From an uncultured Myxococcales bacterium (GTDB taxonomy: Bacteria > Myxococcota_A > Bradymonadia > UBA7976 > VGTA01), in assembly GCA_937146725.1 (NCBI GenBank), contig CAKZRU010000098.1:22044-86043 (forward strand): a stretch of 64,000 nt of DNA, in the 5' to 3' direction. Below are positions 1-8,706 of this stretch, piece after piece. The notes beneath the pieces are model-generated. The model was not told where the DNA came from, did not search any database, and was given only the letters and a program-made list of their open reading frames with translations. How positions within the stretch are numbered: the stretch's first letter is position 1; each line of letters begins with the position of its first letter. The position numbers and the translations under genes are program-made.

Positions 1-1570
1 TATCACCGTAACTGACGCTGACATAAAGTAGGTCACCATCAACATCTATACCTTGAGCTTTTTGACGAATCTTAAAGGTCTGGTCGGCTTGTCCGCCTTG
101 GATGGTGCCATCATTTAGGTTGAGCTGGTAGGCATAGGCTTGTGCTATACATGAACCACCATTACAAAATTGTCCTACCATCAGATAATCGCTTTGATCG
201 ATCATCACGTGGGAAACAAAGGATGAGGCAGAAACAACCCAACTCAAGTTATTTGCTCCACCCAAGAGCCCACAGGCATCTAAGCTTCCATAATTGAGTT
301 GATTTGGGGCTAACGCAGGCTCTTGTAGCAAGGTGGGTACGGTGTAGCGTTCAACGCGACTTCCACCACTTGCATACAAGTAAGCAGAACCACTGTGACT
401 ACGAGCAAATGCTAAGCCACCTACATGAGAGTCTTCGATCTCGCCGGAAAGTAACCAACACCGAGTCATTTCAAAGTTTGCTGTGGCGGGATTGAGTTCA
501 ACAATCATTGAGTTTTTATCACCAAAACCACTGTCGCTTGCATCATTGCCATCCGCATCTTTGTAATAAAGACTTAAATATAGACGCTCATCAGTACATT
601 CGTGAGCTGGACGCGCTTCGCAGCTAGAAGCAACCCCTTGTACAATATAGCTCTCTTGTAAAAAGGGAACGAGCGCATCTCGATGATCAAAATGACAGTC
701 GGTTCGACAGCCATGATCAACTAAATCAGAGTTAGCTGCACCTTGATCACAGCGCTCACCATGGCTGACTTCGCCATCGCCACAATATGCAGTTTGGCCA
801 TCCACTAGCTCACAGTTCGCGTTACAGACTTGGCAACTTTGCTGTCCATATTCGCAATTGAGCTCAATCAGACCAGCGGTATCGCAAGCTTCATTGGCTT
901 GCAGTTCTCCATCACCGCAATATGATGTTTGTCCAGTAACTAGTTCACAGTTAGCATTACAAACTTGGCAATTTTCCTGTCCATATTCACAATTAAGATC
1001 GACAAGACCCGCAGTATCACAGGCTTCATTGACATGGAGTTCTCCATCACCACAATAAGATGTTTGTCCAGCAACCAATTCACAGTTGGCATTACAGACT
1101 TGGCAACTTTCCTGTCCATATTCACAGTTTAGGTTAATCATACCCGCTGTATCACAATCTTCAGGTGCTTGGACTTGGCCATCACCACATTGATCCACAG
1201 GGATTTCCATATCGACGGGCAAGACTTCCATATCAACAGGCAAGACTTCCATATCGACAGGCAAGACTTCCATATCAACAGGCAAGACTTCCATGTCGAC
1301 AGGAATAACATCCATGTCGACAGGAATAACATCCATGTCGACAGGAATAACATCCATATCAGTGCTTGGGCTTTCCATGTCTTCTTGTGGAGGCCTGGTA
1401 TCAGCAAAAGAAAATTGCATATCACTATAAATCTCATCATCTGACGCCTGTGAGCCTTGAGCACAGCCAGTAAGACAGATCAGAATAAAGATTAAACTCC
1501 CAAACCAAAGTCGAGAGTTTACTGTGAATTGATATCTGAATTGATATCTGAATTGAGATTGAAAGGGCAT
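1..1570 (-). CDS. Cys-rich repeat lipoprotein, 3' end outside window
   Basis: An open frame runs on the minus strand from an ATG at 1570 to the window edge without a stop, so at least 523 residues are encoded and the C-terminus is missing. The N-terminus has a hydrophobic stretch ending in a lipobox (ICLTGC), which predicts a lipoprotein. Directly after it come seven heptad repeats (MDVIPVD or MEVLPVD), then three near-identical Cys-rich units of about 45 residues (CGDGE...EACDTAG...CQVCNANCEL) and a fourth diverged one. These resemble the myxobacterial disulfide-rich repeats (TIGR02232-like, from memory). The remaining part has no domain I recognise; it contains short beta-rich stretches that could form a propeller. 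Function unknown; probably anchored in the outer membrane with the Cys-rich part exposed. Frame and lipobox are seen directly; location is inference. Confidence 0.85.
   Translation of the reverse strand, partial: MPFQSQFRYQFRYQFTVNSRLWFGSLIFILICLTGCAQGSQASDDEIYSDMQFSFADTRPPQEDMESPSTDMDVIPVDMDVIPVDMDVIPVDMEVLPVDMEVLPVDMEVLPVDMEVLPVDMEIPVDQCGDGQVQAPEDCDTAGMINLNCEYGQESCQVCNANCELVAGQTSYCGDGELHVNEACDTAGLVDLNCEYGQENCQVCNANCELVTGQTSYCGDGELQANEACDTAGLIELNCEYGQQSCQVCNANCELVDGQTAYCGDGEVSHGERCDQGAANSDLVDHGCRTDCHFDHRDALVPFLQESYIVQGVASSCEARPAHECTDERLYLSLYYKDADGNDASDSGFGDKNSMIVELNPATANFEMTRCWLLSGEIEDSHVGGLAFARSHSGSAYLYASGGSRVERYTVPTLLQEPALAPNQLNYGSLDACGLLGGANNLSWVVSASSFVSHVMIDQSDYLMVGQFCNGGSCIAQAYAYQLNLNDGTIQGGQADQTFKIRQKAQGIDVDGDLLYVSVSYGD
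785..1192 (-). repeat. Three 135-bp Cys-rich coding repeats
   Basis: Three consecutive units of about 45 codons encode near-identical disulfide-rich modules, each opening with CGDG and containing CEYGQ, CQVCNANCEL and a final G-Q-T-[SA]-Y. A fourth, diverged unit follows. The DNA of the units is also very similar, which points to recent duplication. Confidence 0.8.
1205..1351 (-). repeat. 21-bp tandem repeat, 7 units, in frame
   Basis: Seven consecutive 21-bp units encode a seven-residue repeat (M-[DE]-V-[IL]-P-V-D) between the lipobox and the Cys-rich domains of the lipoprotein. The three units nearest the N-terminus read MDVIPVD and the later ones MEVLPVD, so two sub-variants were amplified separately. 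Probably an acidic, extended tether. Confidence 0.9.
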
Positions 1571-1640
1571 AATACTGATCCTATGATTAACAGTTTTTTA
1601 CCCCTTAAGCCTATCAGCTTAACTATTGATTCTCCATAGC

Positions 1641-2000
1641 TTATTCGCCACGATATACACAGCCACTTGTACAGGTTTCAAAGGTTTCTACCTTACTAAG
1701 TTCGGGAAGTAAGGGCTTCATTTTATTCCAAATCCATACCGCCAAAACTTCACTGGTTGGATTTTCTAGCCCCTCAATCTCATTTAGATAATGATGATCA
1801 AGTTGGTCATAATAAGGCTTAAAAGCAGCTTTGATATCAGCAAAATCACGTACCCAGCCGGTTTGAAGCCCTAAAGGGCCTTCTAGATATAGCCTTACTT
1901 TGAAGGAATGGCCATGTAAGCGACCACACTTATGTCCTTCGGGTACATTTGGCAGGTGATGTGCAGATTCAAATATAAACTCTTTATAGATCTCTACCAT
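1641..2000 (-). CDS. queD: 6-carboxy-5,6,7,8-tetrahydropterin synthase QueD
   Basis: Converts 7,8-dihydroneopterin triphosphate to 6-carboxytetrahydropterin, an early step of preQ0/queuosine synthesis. The 119-residue protein has the family signature near the N-terminus: F-E-S-A-H at 10-14, E-G-H-K-C-G-R at 21-27 and L-H-G-H-S at 28-32. This gives zinc ligands H14, H29 and H31 and catalytic C25. The ATG at 2000 is preceded by AAGGA at a normal distance. It is the last gene of a queC-queE-queD operon, with a 24-base gap after queE. Length is typical for bacterial QueD. The context with queE and queC argues against a PTPS role in biopterin synthesis. Confidence 0.96.
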   Translation of the reverse strand: MVEIYKEFIFESAHHLPNVPEGHKCGRLHGHSFKVRLYLEGPLGLQTGWVRDFADIKAAFKPYYDQLDHHYLNEIEGLENPTSEVLAVWIWNKMKPLLPELSKVETFETCTSGCVYRGE

Positions 2001-2024
2001 ATCTCATTCCTTTTATTTTTTCTC

Positions 2025-2690
2025 TTAAGGGATACCGATATACTTATGAGTTTGAAGACTCAAGCGCCACTGAGGATTCATCAGACAGTATTTAATTGCG
2101 GCTTGTGTGTTTTCAGCCTGCTTTGGGCCATCCATAGGCTGTAGGTAAAAACGTTTAAAATTAAGCTTGGTAAAAAGCTCAGGTTGCGCTTGAAGTTCGA
2201 CTTGGGGATAAACGAGTTTAAGCTCATGTCCCTCGGTTAAAACCAAGGGCGCATTCGCTTTGGGGCTAACACAGATATGATCAATCCCTTGCGGGGCTTT
2301 TTGAGTGCCATTGGTTTCAACAGCAATTTCAAAACCAAGGCTATGTAAGTGGTCCACTAAGGCTTGATCTAGCTGTAATAAAGGCTCACCACCTGTAAAA
2401 ACAACTAAAGCATGCTCGTTTTCTTGTGATTGATCTTGAGCTTTAGTTGATCCATCCCAGGTTTCTTGAATGGCTTTTCCAAGACTTTCAGGATCAGCAA
2501 AGCGACCTCCTCCCTCACCATCAGTGCCGACAAAGTCTGTGTCACAAAAGCGGCACTGAGCTTTGGCTCGGTCTTGTTCTCTGCCGCTCCATAAATTGCA
2601 GCCTGTAAACCGACAAAATACCGCGCTACGTCCGGCTTGCATCCCCTCACCTTGAAGGGTGTAATACATTTCTTTAACTTTATAACTCAT
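2025..2690 (-). CDS. queE: 7-carboxy-7-deazaguanine synthase QueE (radical SAM)
   Basis: Radical SAM enzyme that contracts 6-carboxytetrahydropterin to 7-carboxy-7-deazaguanine. The 221-residue protein starts with the QueE hallmark Y-T-L-Q-G-E-G (residues 10-16). The cluster cysteines are C31, C46 and C49, a CX14CX2C arrangement rather than the classical CX3CX2C; this variant is known from a subset of proteobacterial QueE enzymes. A G-G-E-P motif (about residue 100) for SAM binding is present. The ATG at 2690 lies five bases after the queC stop, so the two are probably translationally coupled. Confidence 0.96.
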   Translation of the reverse strand: MSYKVKEMYYTLQGEGMQAGRSAVFCRFTGCNLWSGREQDRAKAQCRFCDTDFVGTDGEGGGRFADPESLGKAIQETWDGSTKAQDQSQENEHALVVFTGGEPLLQLDQALVDHLHSLGFEIAVETNGTQKAPQGIDHICVSPKANAPLVLTEGHELKLVYPQVELQAQPELFTKLNFKRFYLQPMDGPKQAENTQAAIKYCLMNPQWRLSLQTHKYIGIP

Positions 2691-2695
2691 TATAT

Positions 2696-3400
2696 TTACA
2701 CATAGGGGGCCGGGTCTGAGATTCCATTTTCCATAAAGCCCTTAAGCCGTAAAGCGCAGGCATCACATTCACCACAAGCTTCACCTTGCTCACTTGGTGC
2801 ATAGCAGGTTACTGTTTTGCTGTAGTCTACGCCCAAGGCCAAACCCTGCTCTATAATTTGAGCCTTACTCAGGTCGATAAGAGGCGTATGAATGGTAAGT
2901 TTTTGGCTACCTTCAACACCAGACTTAGTCGCCAAATTCGCCATTTTACTGTAAGCTTCGATATATTCGGGCCGGCAATCCGGATACCCACTATAGTCTA
3001 CAGCATTGACTCCAATAAAGATGTCATGTGCTTCTAAAACCTCTGCCCAAGCAAGGGCAAAAGATAAGAAAATGGTGTTTCTTGCAGGTACGTAGGTGAT
3101 GGGAATCCCCTCGGACATATCATCAATTTCTCGTCCTTTGGGAACTTCAAACTGATCGCTAGTAAGTGCTGAACCACCAAATATTCTCAAATCAATTTCA
3201 GCAATCACATGTTCAGCAACATTAAACTGCTTGGCAACACGCCGAGCGGCTTCTAATTCTATCTCATGCTTTTGCCCATACCGAAAAGTGATTGCATAGG
3301 TGTCAAAGCCCTGTGCTTGAGCAATGGCCAAAATGGTTGATGAGTCAAGACCACCACTTAACAGCACAACCGCTTTTTTCTTGTGATCATTATTGTTCAT
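2696..3400 (-). CDS. queC: 7-cyano-7-deazaguanine synthase QueC
   Basis: ATP-dependent enzyme that turns 7-carboxy-7-deazaguanine into preQ0. The 234-residue protein has the PP-loop S-G-G-L-D-S at 15-20 and a C-terminal zinc site of four cysteines (CX9CX2CX2C, in [20 protein letters not shown]). The ATG at 3400 has GAGGA upstream. It is the first gene of the que operon. No preQ1 riboswitch-like structure was recognised in the 66 bases before it. No queF or tgt lies in the window, so it cannot be told here whether the product goes to tRNA queuosine or to DNA deazaguanine modification. Confidence 0.97.
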   Translation of the reverse strand: MNNNDHKKKAVVLLSGGLDSSTILAIAQAQGFDTYAITFRYGQKHEIELEAARRVAKQFNVAEHVIAEIDLRIFGGSALTSDQFEVPKGREIDDMSEGIPITYVPARNTIFLSFALAWAEVLEAHDIFIGVNAVDYSGYPDCRPEYIEAYSKMANLATKSGVEGSQKLTIHTPLIDLSKAQIIEQGLALGVDYSKTVTCYAPSEQGEACGECDACALRLKGFMENGISDPAPYV

Positions 3401-3466
3401 CTTACTGTCCTCTTAATCAAAGTTTAAGCCTTCGACATATCATAAGATAAGACTTTAGCCTATATA

Positions 3467-4066
3467 TTAAAGGACGTTAATATCGACATCAAAGATGACC
3501 TTGATTTCGATGGTTGTATCTACTTCGGGGCGACGTGAATCATCGATTTCAATCGTAATTTCTCCCCCACCCTCAAGCAGATAGTTCTTTAGGTCATCAT
3601 CTATGGTTTCAAAGCTGATCTCTCGATCTCCACTTTGAGGAGGCATAGCGGTGGCCATTTCTAGTTTGGGTAAGTCATTGGCTTGAATATAAAAACGCAT
3701 AGCGCCCAAAAAAGAAAGATCGGCATTTTCATTGTCCGGAGCCGTGATCTTCATGGTGAGTGCTTTTAAAGTAATCTTATCGACATCATCACTAGAATAA
3801 CCAGTATCAGAAAAGGCTTGTTGCTGGCTTAAATCAACTCTTGTAAAGGCATCGAGCTGTGGAAAACCACCTAAAACACTTTCAAGCATACTGCCCTTTT
3901 GAATGGTGGTTGAGGTGGTAATCGGTACTTCGATGTTATCTAAGGATTCGAGATCCTTTAAAGTATCACCACAGGCAAAGCTGAAGAGGGAAATCAGAAA
4001 AACACTGATAGGTAATAGGAAGTTCCAAAGGTTTTTCGAAGTGTTCAAGTTTAATGTTGTATTCAT
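3467..4066 (-). CDS. Predicted lipoprotein of the Mla-like operon
   Basis: A 199-residue protein with a hydrophobic N-terminus ending in F-S-F-A-C (Cys32), read as a somewhat weak lipobox. The rest looks beta-rich and acidic, without a recognised domain; it could be an Ig-like beta-sandwich. It lies 30 bases downstream of the GTPase-like gene and points the same way, so it is probably the last member of the transporter operon. By analogy with MlaA or PqiC lipoproteins it might be the outer-membrane partner of the lipid transporter; that is inference from position only. Confidence 0.75.
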   Translation of the reverse strand: MNTTLNLNTSKNLWNFLLPISVFLISLFSFACGDTLKDLESLDNIEVPITTSTTIQKGSMLESVLGGFPQLDAFTRVDLSQQQAFSDTGYSSDDVDKITLKALTMKITAPDNENADLSFLGAMRFYIQANDLPKLEMATAMPPQSGDREISFETIDDDLKNYLLEGGGEITIEIDDSRRPEVDTTIEIKVIFDVDINVL

Positions 4067-4096
4067 AAGTCCTTACTTTCTTTTTTTAGGATAGAT

Positions 4097-6913
4097 TTAG
4101 GGTGTATTTTGCTTTTCTAGCCAATTCAATTCAAATAACCACTTTGGTAAGGGATGGCTACTTTGAAGTTTAACTGAGCAGAGATCTTCCGGAGCAAATT
4201 GAATGGTGCCATTAGGTGGATCTCTGTGTTCATGCCATTCTTTAGTGAGCCCTACAAGATCATCATCTTGCTCAACTTGCTCAACTTGCTCAACTTGCTC
4301 AACTTGCTCAACTTGCTCAACTTGCTCAACTTGCTCAACTTGCTCAGGTTTAGTGGTAGGCACAGGTGGTGGGCCAGCTGAGTTTTGCTGAGCCGTAGGA
4401 ATCACACGAGGGTCCATACTGCCATCTTGGTCATAAATTGAAAGCTTGAGTTTTTGCCATGGTGACCACGTGATTTCAACGCTTTCTCCCTGACTAAGTT
4501 GAGCCACATCAAGCCAAGCTTTATCTTGCAGAGCTTGTACTCTTACATAGTAGGTCATCTGATCAGGATAATACACAGTGTAATATGACCAATGTCCTTC
4601 ATTGATCTTATAACCCAATGCTTCAAAGCGATCGTCATTACAGGTGATACTTTCGAGCATTAAACTCAATTTTTGAGGCTCGATCCATTTCTGGAGTTCG
4701 ATCAGGCGAGTATTCCACAACTTAAGTGAGCCTTTGATATCATTGGCACCATTTAGGCTTTGTAAGGTTGCCAAGTCTAAGTGCATCTGCTCTATCGCTG
4801 TTTGTAACTGAGTAGGATCTTGATGCGTACGACTAAGTGCATGGGTGATTTTATTCTGCCATGAAAGTTCGGCTTGGCTCAGACGTACTCGGGCGGCTCG
4901 GTGATGGTCTAAATAGTTCTCTGCCCATTTAATCATTTCTTGAGCTTGCAATGATTGTTTTTGCTGGTCGACTTCACGATTAAGAAGCTCTACCCAGTGA
5001 CTCATAATCTCCTTAGGCATTGCTAGATTAAGCATATATTGGCTTTCTAACTCACGGCGATTAAGTTCAAAGTCTTGAATCAAGCGTAAGCGTTTTATTC
5101 CAGCGTTTAGCTTACTCTGACTGAGTTGGCCCAATAAGCTTTGCCAAGCTCTATGCCAAGTCTGTTTTAACAGTCGTTGATAATTAAGAACAATCGGGTC
5201 TCTTGGACTGAGAACTTGTGGATTAAGTACTTGGCTATCACTTTGCCATCTCAATAAGGGAGAAAGATGCAGAAAGAGGAGTTTCTGAGGATTTTTGATC
5301 ATAACCTTAGTATTGATTTGAGAAACCTGTTGCAGTGAAACCTCTAGGGTCTGCTTATAAATACTTAGATAACTGTCATGAATAAGACATGTAAACTTAT
5401 CTTCTCCCTGTGAGTATTCACAGCGTTTACGCCATTTATTGAGTTCTAAACTTTTAAAAAGCTCTTGAGGCACGACTATGCTTTGGCTAGCTGTTAGTTT
5501 TTGTCTAGTATTTATATTTTGAATTAAGCTATTGATATCATTGATAAAACTAACTTCGGTTTCTTTTCTTTTTAGCCACACTGCGACTTGCTTTTGAAAG
5601 CTTAAATATTGTTCAAGCTCTTGGTTGAGTTGCTGCTCTGCTTGTGACAGATTCCGTTCATCAACTAAGCTTTTAATAAGCACACGACTTTGATCGTTTA
5701 AGTGCTTATAATAAGCGGAGTTAAGAAGCTTCAAGTCCTTATGGAGATCATCTTTATAAAGGCTTAAAGGGTGAAAGATGGATTGTGCGCTGTGATAGGC
5801 CTTAATATAGGGCTGCGAAGATGTATTTAAGCTACCCCAATCCCAAGTTACATCACCTCGAATGGTGGGTAGCGTACTCATTTGGAACACTCCTATCAGC
5901 CACCAAAGTAAGAAGCCAGACAAAAGCAAAGTAAAAGACAGCTTTTTTTGACTTGTTTTATATTCTGCTTGTACTTGCTGCCAATGTGCTTGACGCTCAA
6001 GTAGTCGCTCTTTGACTTGGTTGAATAGACTTAAACCAAAGTGATTGAGTTCTGACCATTGGCTTTCGGCATGCTCATCGACTGAGGTCCAATAGATCTT
6101 TAATGCTGATTGATGAGCTTTAAGTTGTAATAAGGGTAGGACTGTTGAGAGTATATAGTCTTCCCAGAGCTTAATATGCTCAGAGTCTATTTGTTGAATA
6201 AGATCACTTTTACTGATGATCAGATATACTGAACCAGCGGGAGAATGTTGATAGTAGCGCTCAAGGATTTGCGTATAGTGAAGCATTGAAGGGTATGCTT
6301 GCTTTTGCTCAAAAGCCTTAACAAGTTCGGGGCCATCCAAGACTAAAACTAAAGCTTCGCTTTGACTAAGGATTTGGTTGAAATGCCCTTGATGACCACG
6401 CTCGTCTAATAAGAAATCACCCGGAAAGTTGTATAGATTTAGGCAATAAGGCTTGAGCGCATCAAAGGTGCTTTTTAAGTAAACCTGTTCCGGATGTGTA
6501 TCTTTTTGATAACGATCTTTTGTAAAGAGTGTTCGTCTCACTCGAATCAAGCTTTCGCTACTGTATTCATCTAGATTGAGTTGTGAGTCTCCATCATAAT
6601 CCGATAGCTCTTTAAGATGTCGACCTCTGAGTTTTTCTTCTTCTCTATGGCTCAATAAGCGTATATTTAAGTGCGGACTTGCATATGAGCTAAATTGATA
6701 GCCAAGATGAGCAATTAGCTGACTTTTTCCGCTTTCACAGCCCCCAACAAAGCTGATGTTGAGTATGGTTTGTTCGCCTATTTTTTGAGGATTTAAGTGT
6801 GGGTTATGTAAAGGATGCTCTTGAACGGCTTGAGAGGCCTTCCAAAATTGCAGAGCACTTTTTACACTGTATGCTAACCCAGCTAAAGCCGGAATGATTA
6901 CAAGACGGGTCAT
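4097..6913 (-). CDS. Large membrane-anchored P-loop GTPase-like protein with EF-hand loop
   Basis: A 938-residue protein. It has a hydrophobic N-terminus (about 3-23), then a P-loop G-G-C-E-S-G-K-S at 57-64. A candidate G3 is N-F-P-G-D in place of DxPG, followed by V-L-V-L-D-G, and a candidate G4 is S-K-S-D in place of NKxD. Between P-loop and G3 lies a 12-residue loop at 105-116 that fits the canonical EF-hand pattern (D-x-D-G-D-x-x-L-x-x-x-E). One transmembrane helix follows at about 330-350, then a long, mostly helical region, a beta-rich part, and a VEQ repeat near the C-terminus. The plan (N-terminal GTPase, membrane helix, long helical region) recalls TssM/IcmF of type VI secretion, but I do not claim homology. 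Its ATG overlaps the stop of the ABC transporter gene (TAATG), so it is coupled to it. Function unknown. Confidence 0.8.
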   Translation of the reverse strand: MTRLVIIPALAGLAYSVKSALQFWKASQAVQEHPLHNPHLNPQKIGEQTILNISFVGGCESGKSQLIAHLGYQFSSYASPHLNIRLLSHREEEKLRGRHLKELSDYDGDSQLNLDEYSSESLIRVRRTLFTKDRYQKDTHPEQVYLKSTFDALKPYCLNLYNFPGDFLLDERGHQGHFNQILSQSEALVLVLDGPELVKAFEQKQAYPSMLHYTQILERYYQHSPAGSVYLIISKSDLIQQIDSEHIKLWEDYILSTVLPLLQLKAHQSALKIYWTSVDEHAESQWSELNHFGLSLFNQVKERLLERQAHWQQVQAEYKTSQKKLSFTLLLSGFLLWWLIGVFQMSTLPTIRGDVTWDWGSLNTSSQPYIKAYHSAQSIFHPLSLYKDDLHKDLKLLNSAYYKHLNDQSRVLIKSLVDERNLSQAEQQLNQELEQYLSFQKQVAVWLKRKETEVSFINDINSLIQNINTRQKLTASQSIVVPQELFKSLELNKWRKRCEYSQGEDKFTCLIHDSYLSIYKQTLEVSLQQVSQINTKVMIKNPQKLLFLHLSPLLRWQSDSQVLNPQVLSPRDPIVLNYQRLLKQTWHRAWQSLLGQLSQSKLNAGIKRLRLIQDFELNRRELESQYMLNLAMPKEIMSHWVELLNREVDQQKQSLQAQEMIKWAENYLDHHRAARVRLSQAELSWQNKITHALSRTHQDPTQLQTAIEQMHLDLATLQSLNGANDIKGSLKLWNTRLIELQKWIEPQKLSLMLESITCNDDRFEALGYKINEGHWSYYTVYYPDQMTYYVRVQALQDKAWLDVAQLSQGESVEITWSPWQKLKLSIYDQDGSMDPRVIPTAQQNSAGPPPVPTTKPEQVEQVEQVEQVEQVEQVEQVEQVEQDDDLVGLTKEWHEHRDPPNGTIQFAPEDLCSVKLQSSHPLPKWLFELNWLEKQNTP
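4267..4347 (-). repeat. 9-bp tandem repeat (VEQ), 9 units
   Basis: Eight perfect copies of a 9-base unit plus one near-perfect copy encode a V-E-Q tripeptide array near the C-terminus of the GTPase-like protein, followed by acidic residues. Unit changes keep the frame, so array length may vary between strains. Confidence 0.95.
6566..6601 (-). other. EF-hand-like loop inside the GTPase domain
   Basis: The codons for residues 105-116 (D-Y-D-G-D-S-Q-L-N-L-D-E) have acidic residues at loop positions 1, 3, 5 and 12, Gly at 4 and Leu at 8, as in a calcium-binding EF-hand. It sits about 40 residues after the P-loop, roughly where the switch I region would be. Confidence 0.65.
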
Positions 6914-8706
6914 TAGTTGGCCTCAGCGAGTAAAAGAATAAAAAAGAGTAATAAAGTCACCAATACACTCATAACATTGGCCTTACTTAGATTTTCCATA
7001 GTTTCTAAGCTCGATTTTCTTTTTTGAGCACCATAATACGTACTGATCAGAGCGATTGCTAAACCGGAAATAACGGTTTTAACAATAAACATACCTGTTC
7101 CATCAAACCAAAACATGCCACTTGGTTTTAGGTTTGCCCAATATGTATCAGCCCATATATAATAGGTACAAAGAGGGTTGGTTAGCATGGCGACAACAAG
7201 GGAACCGAGAGAGGCACACCAAAAGGCCAGGTATGATAATAAGGCACAAGATACTGAGAATGTGAGTAGTAATTGAGGAACAAAAAACCATAAAGGCGGA
7301 ACGCCAAAGTTTTCTAATGCTTCCCATTGACGCTTGCTTTCATCCCGCATTTCCGAAAGATAGGCAGTCACAGCAGTACCGGCTCGAGCAGCAACGCAAA
7401 TACAGGTAAACAAAGGAATTAAGGCGCGATATAGCACCACACCAAAACCAGAAAGCATTTGCTCAAAAAAAGTGGGTAAAACAAAGCGACTTACCTCAAC
7501 TGTTCCCAAGTCTTCCACAGCCACACTACCTAACTCCATATTGAATGAAAAATAGGTGGCAACAGCACCTAGACCAAACCCCGCTAAAAGGTGAAAAGGC
7601 AGGCCCTGAATTAAAATCCGCTGAAAAAAACGCTTAAGATAAACTCGTGCCCAAGAACTTTTTAAGCTGTTCAAGCCACGTTGCATTGAAGCGATGAAAT
7701 TAGGGAGCTTTTGTGCTAATTGTAAATCTAGAACTTGCGCATTATGCTTGAGTTCTTCTTCAAGAGAAAATGATCTTTTGGCCGGTAAGCGAGTTTGCGC
7801 TAAACGCTTTTGGTATTCATCAGCGGTGACAGGTGGGCATTCGTTGATAAACTCGCGGTCTTGACTCAAAAACCAAACTCGATCAGCGACTGGAAGAAAA
7901 CGCTCATAATCGTGTGTAATAACCAAGGTGAGTGCACATTGAGATCGATCATGTGCTTGACGAATCATTTGAATCGCAGTTTCTGCGCTTAAGGGATCCA
8001 AAGCTGATGTTGGCTCATCAAAAATCATAATTTCTGGCTGATATGCCAACATGCGTGCTAAAGCGACTCGTTGCCTTTGACCTCCTGATAACGAACTCAC
8101 TGCTTCATGCATCAGAGTATCAGGAAGTTGTAAGTCTTTCATGATATCTTCAATCCAACCATTCCACTTAAGATCTGGCTTTGGATGACGAGAGCGATCA
8201 TTGGCAAACTTGAGATTTTCACTGACTGTTAGGTCATCAAAAAGTGCCAAAGACTGAAACATAACGCCGACACGACCTCTAAGTAGCTCGGGATAGCTTT
8301 GACCTAATATTTCTACTTCAATGTTATGAGCACTGTGAGCTTGCTCTTGCTCTTGCTCTTGCTCTTGCTCTTGCTCTTGCTCTTGAGAATTTTGGAGTGA
8401 GTGAGTCAGTTCATTAAGACGGAGTTTAATCGAAGGGTTTAAGCGTTGGTCACCACGATTGATATAAAGGCTTTGGCTGACAGGTGAGGTAATATCGAGT
8501 AGGAAATTGGTGAGTAAGCTTTTGCCGGCACCACTTGGGCCAAGTAATAGAACAAAATCACCGGTTTGGGCACTTAGTTCACAAGAATGATAAAGCTGTT
8601 CTGCTTGCTTACTTGCTTGAGCAGACCCTTTTTCTGGAGGCCGGATTGATTCTAAGGCAAACTGACTAATCTCGATCACGGGTAATGATTTAGGTTCTGT
8701 GTTCAT
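6913..8706 (-). CDS. Fused MlaF-MlaE type ABC transporter (ATPase + permease)
   Basis: A 597-residue fusion of two proteins that are normally separate. The N-terminal half is an ABC ATPase: Walker A G-P-S-G-A-G-K-S at 56-63, Q-loop M-F-Q-S, signature L-S-G-G-Q-R-Q, Walker B I-M-I-F-D-E-P-T-S-A-L-D and an I-T-H-D switch. From about residue 360 it is an MlaE-family permease with several membrane helices and the family feature R-A-G-T-A-V-T-A followed by a short cytoplasmic helix and F-G-V-P-P. MlaFE complexes drive phospholipid transport between inner and outer membranes through MCE proteins. A QE repeat is inserted between Walker A and the Q-loop. The gene overlaps the upstream gene by ATGA and the downstream gene by TAATG. 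Substrate not known from sequence. Confidence 0.9.
   Translation of the reverse strand: MNTEPKSLPVIEISQFALESIRPPEKGSAQASKQAEQLYHSCELSAQTGDFVLLLGPSGAGKSLLTNFLLDITSPVSQSLYINRGDQRLNPSIKLRLNELTHSLQNSQEQEQEQEQEQEQEQAHSAHNIEVEILGQSYPELLRGRVGVMFQSLALFDDLTVSENLKFANDRSRHPKPDLKWNGWIEDIMKDLQLPDTLMHEAVSSLSGGQRQRVALARMLAYQPEIMIFDEPTSALDPLSAETAIQMIRQAHDRSQCALTLVITHDYERFLPVADRVWFLSQDREFINECPPVTADEYQKRLAQTRLPAKRSFSLEEELKHNAQVLDLQLAQKLPNFIASMQRGLNSLKSSWARVYLKRFFQRILIQGLPFHLLAGFGLGAVATYFSFNMELGSVAVEDLGTVEVSRFVLPTFFEQMLSGFGVVLYRALIPLFTCICVAARAGTAVTAYLSEMRDESKRQWEALENFGVPPLWFFVPQLLLTFSVSCALLSYLAFWCASLGSLVVAMLTNPLCTYYIWADTYWANLKPSGMFWFDGTGMFIVKTVISGLAIALISTYYGAQKRKSSLETMENLSKANVMSVLVTLLLFFILLLAEAN
8341..8382 (-). 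repeat. 6-bp tandem repeat (QE), 7 units
   Basis: Seven perfect hexamers encode an alternating Gln-Glu array at about residues 108-123 of the fused transporter, inside the ATPase domain between Walker A and the Q-loop, where MlaF proteins have no such insert. Confidence 0.92.

Noticed and set aside
785..1351. CRISPR-like array
   Set aside because: The repeats are in frame, have no unique spacers and encode protein repeats.
4199..4391. Plus-strand open frames with Leu-Leu-Asn or Cys-Ser-Thr repeats
   Set aside because: They are antisense readings of the VEQ repeat inside the larger GTPase-like gene; no ribosome site and no family.
4097..6913. Type VI secretion TssM/IcmF
   Set aside because: The overall plan is similar, but no other type VI gene is present and the neighbours are lipid-transport genes.
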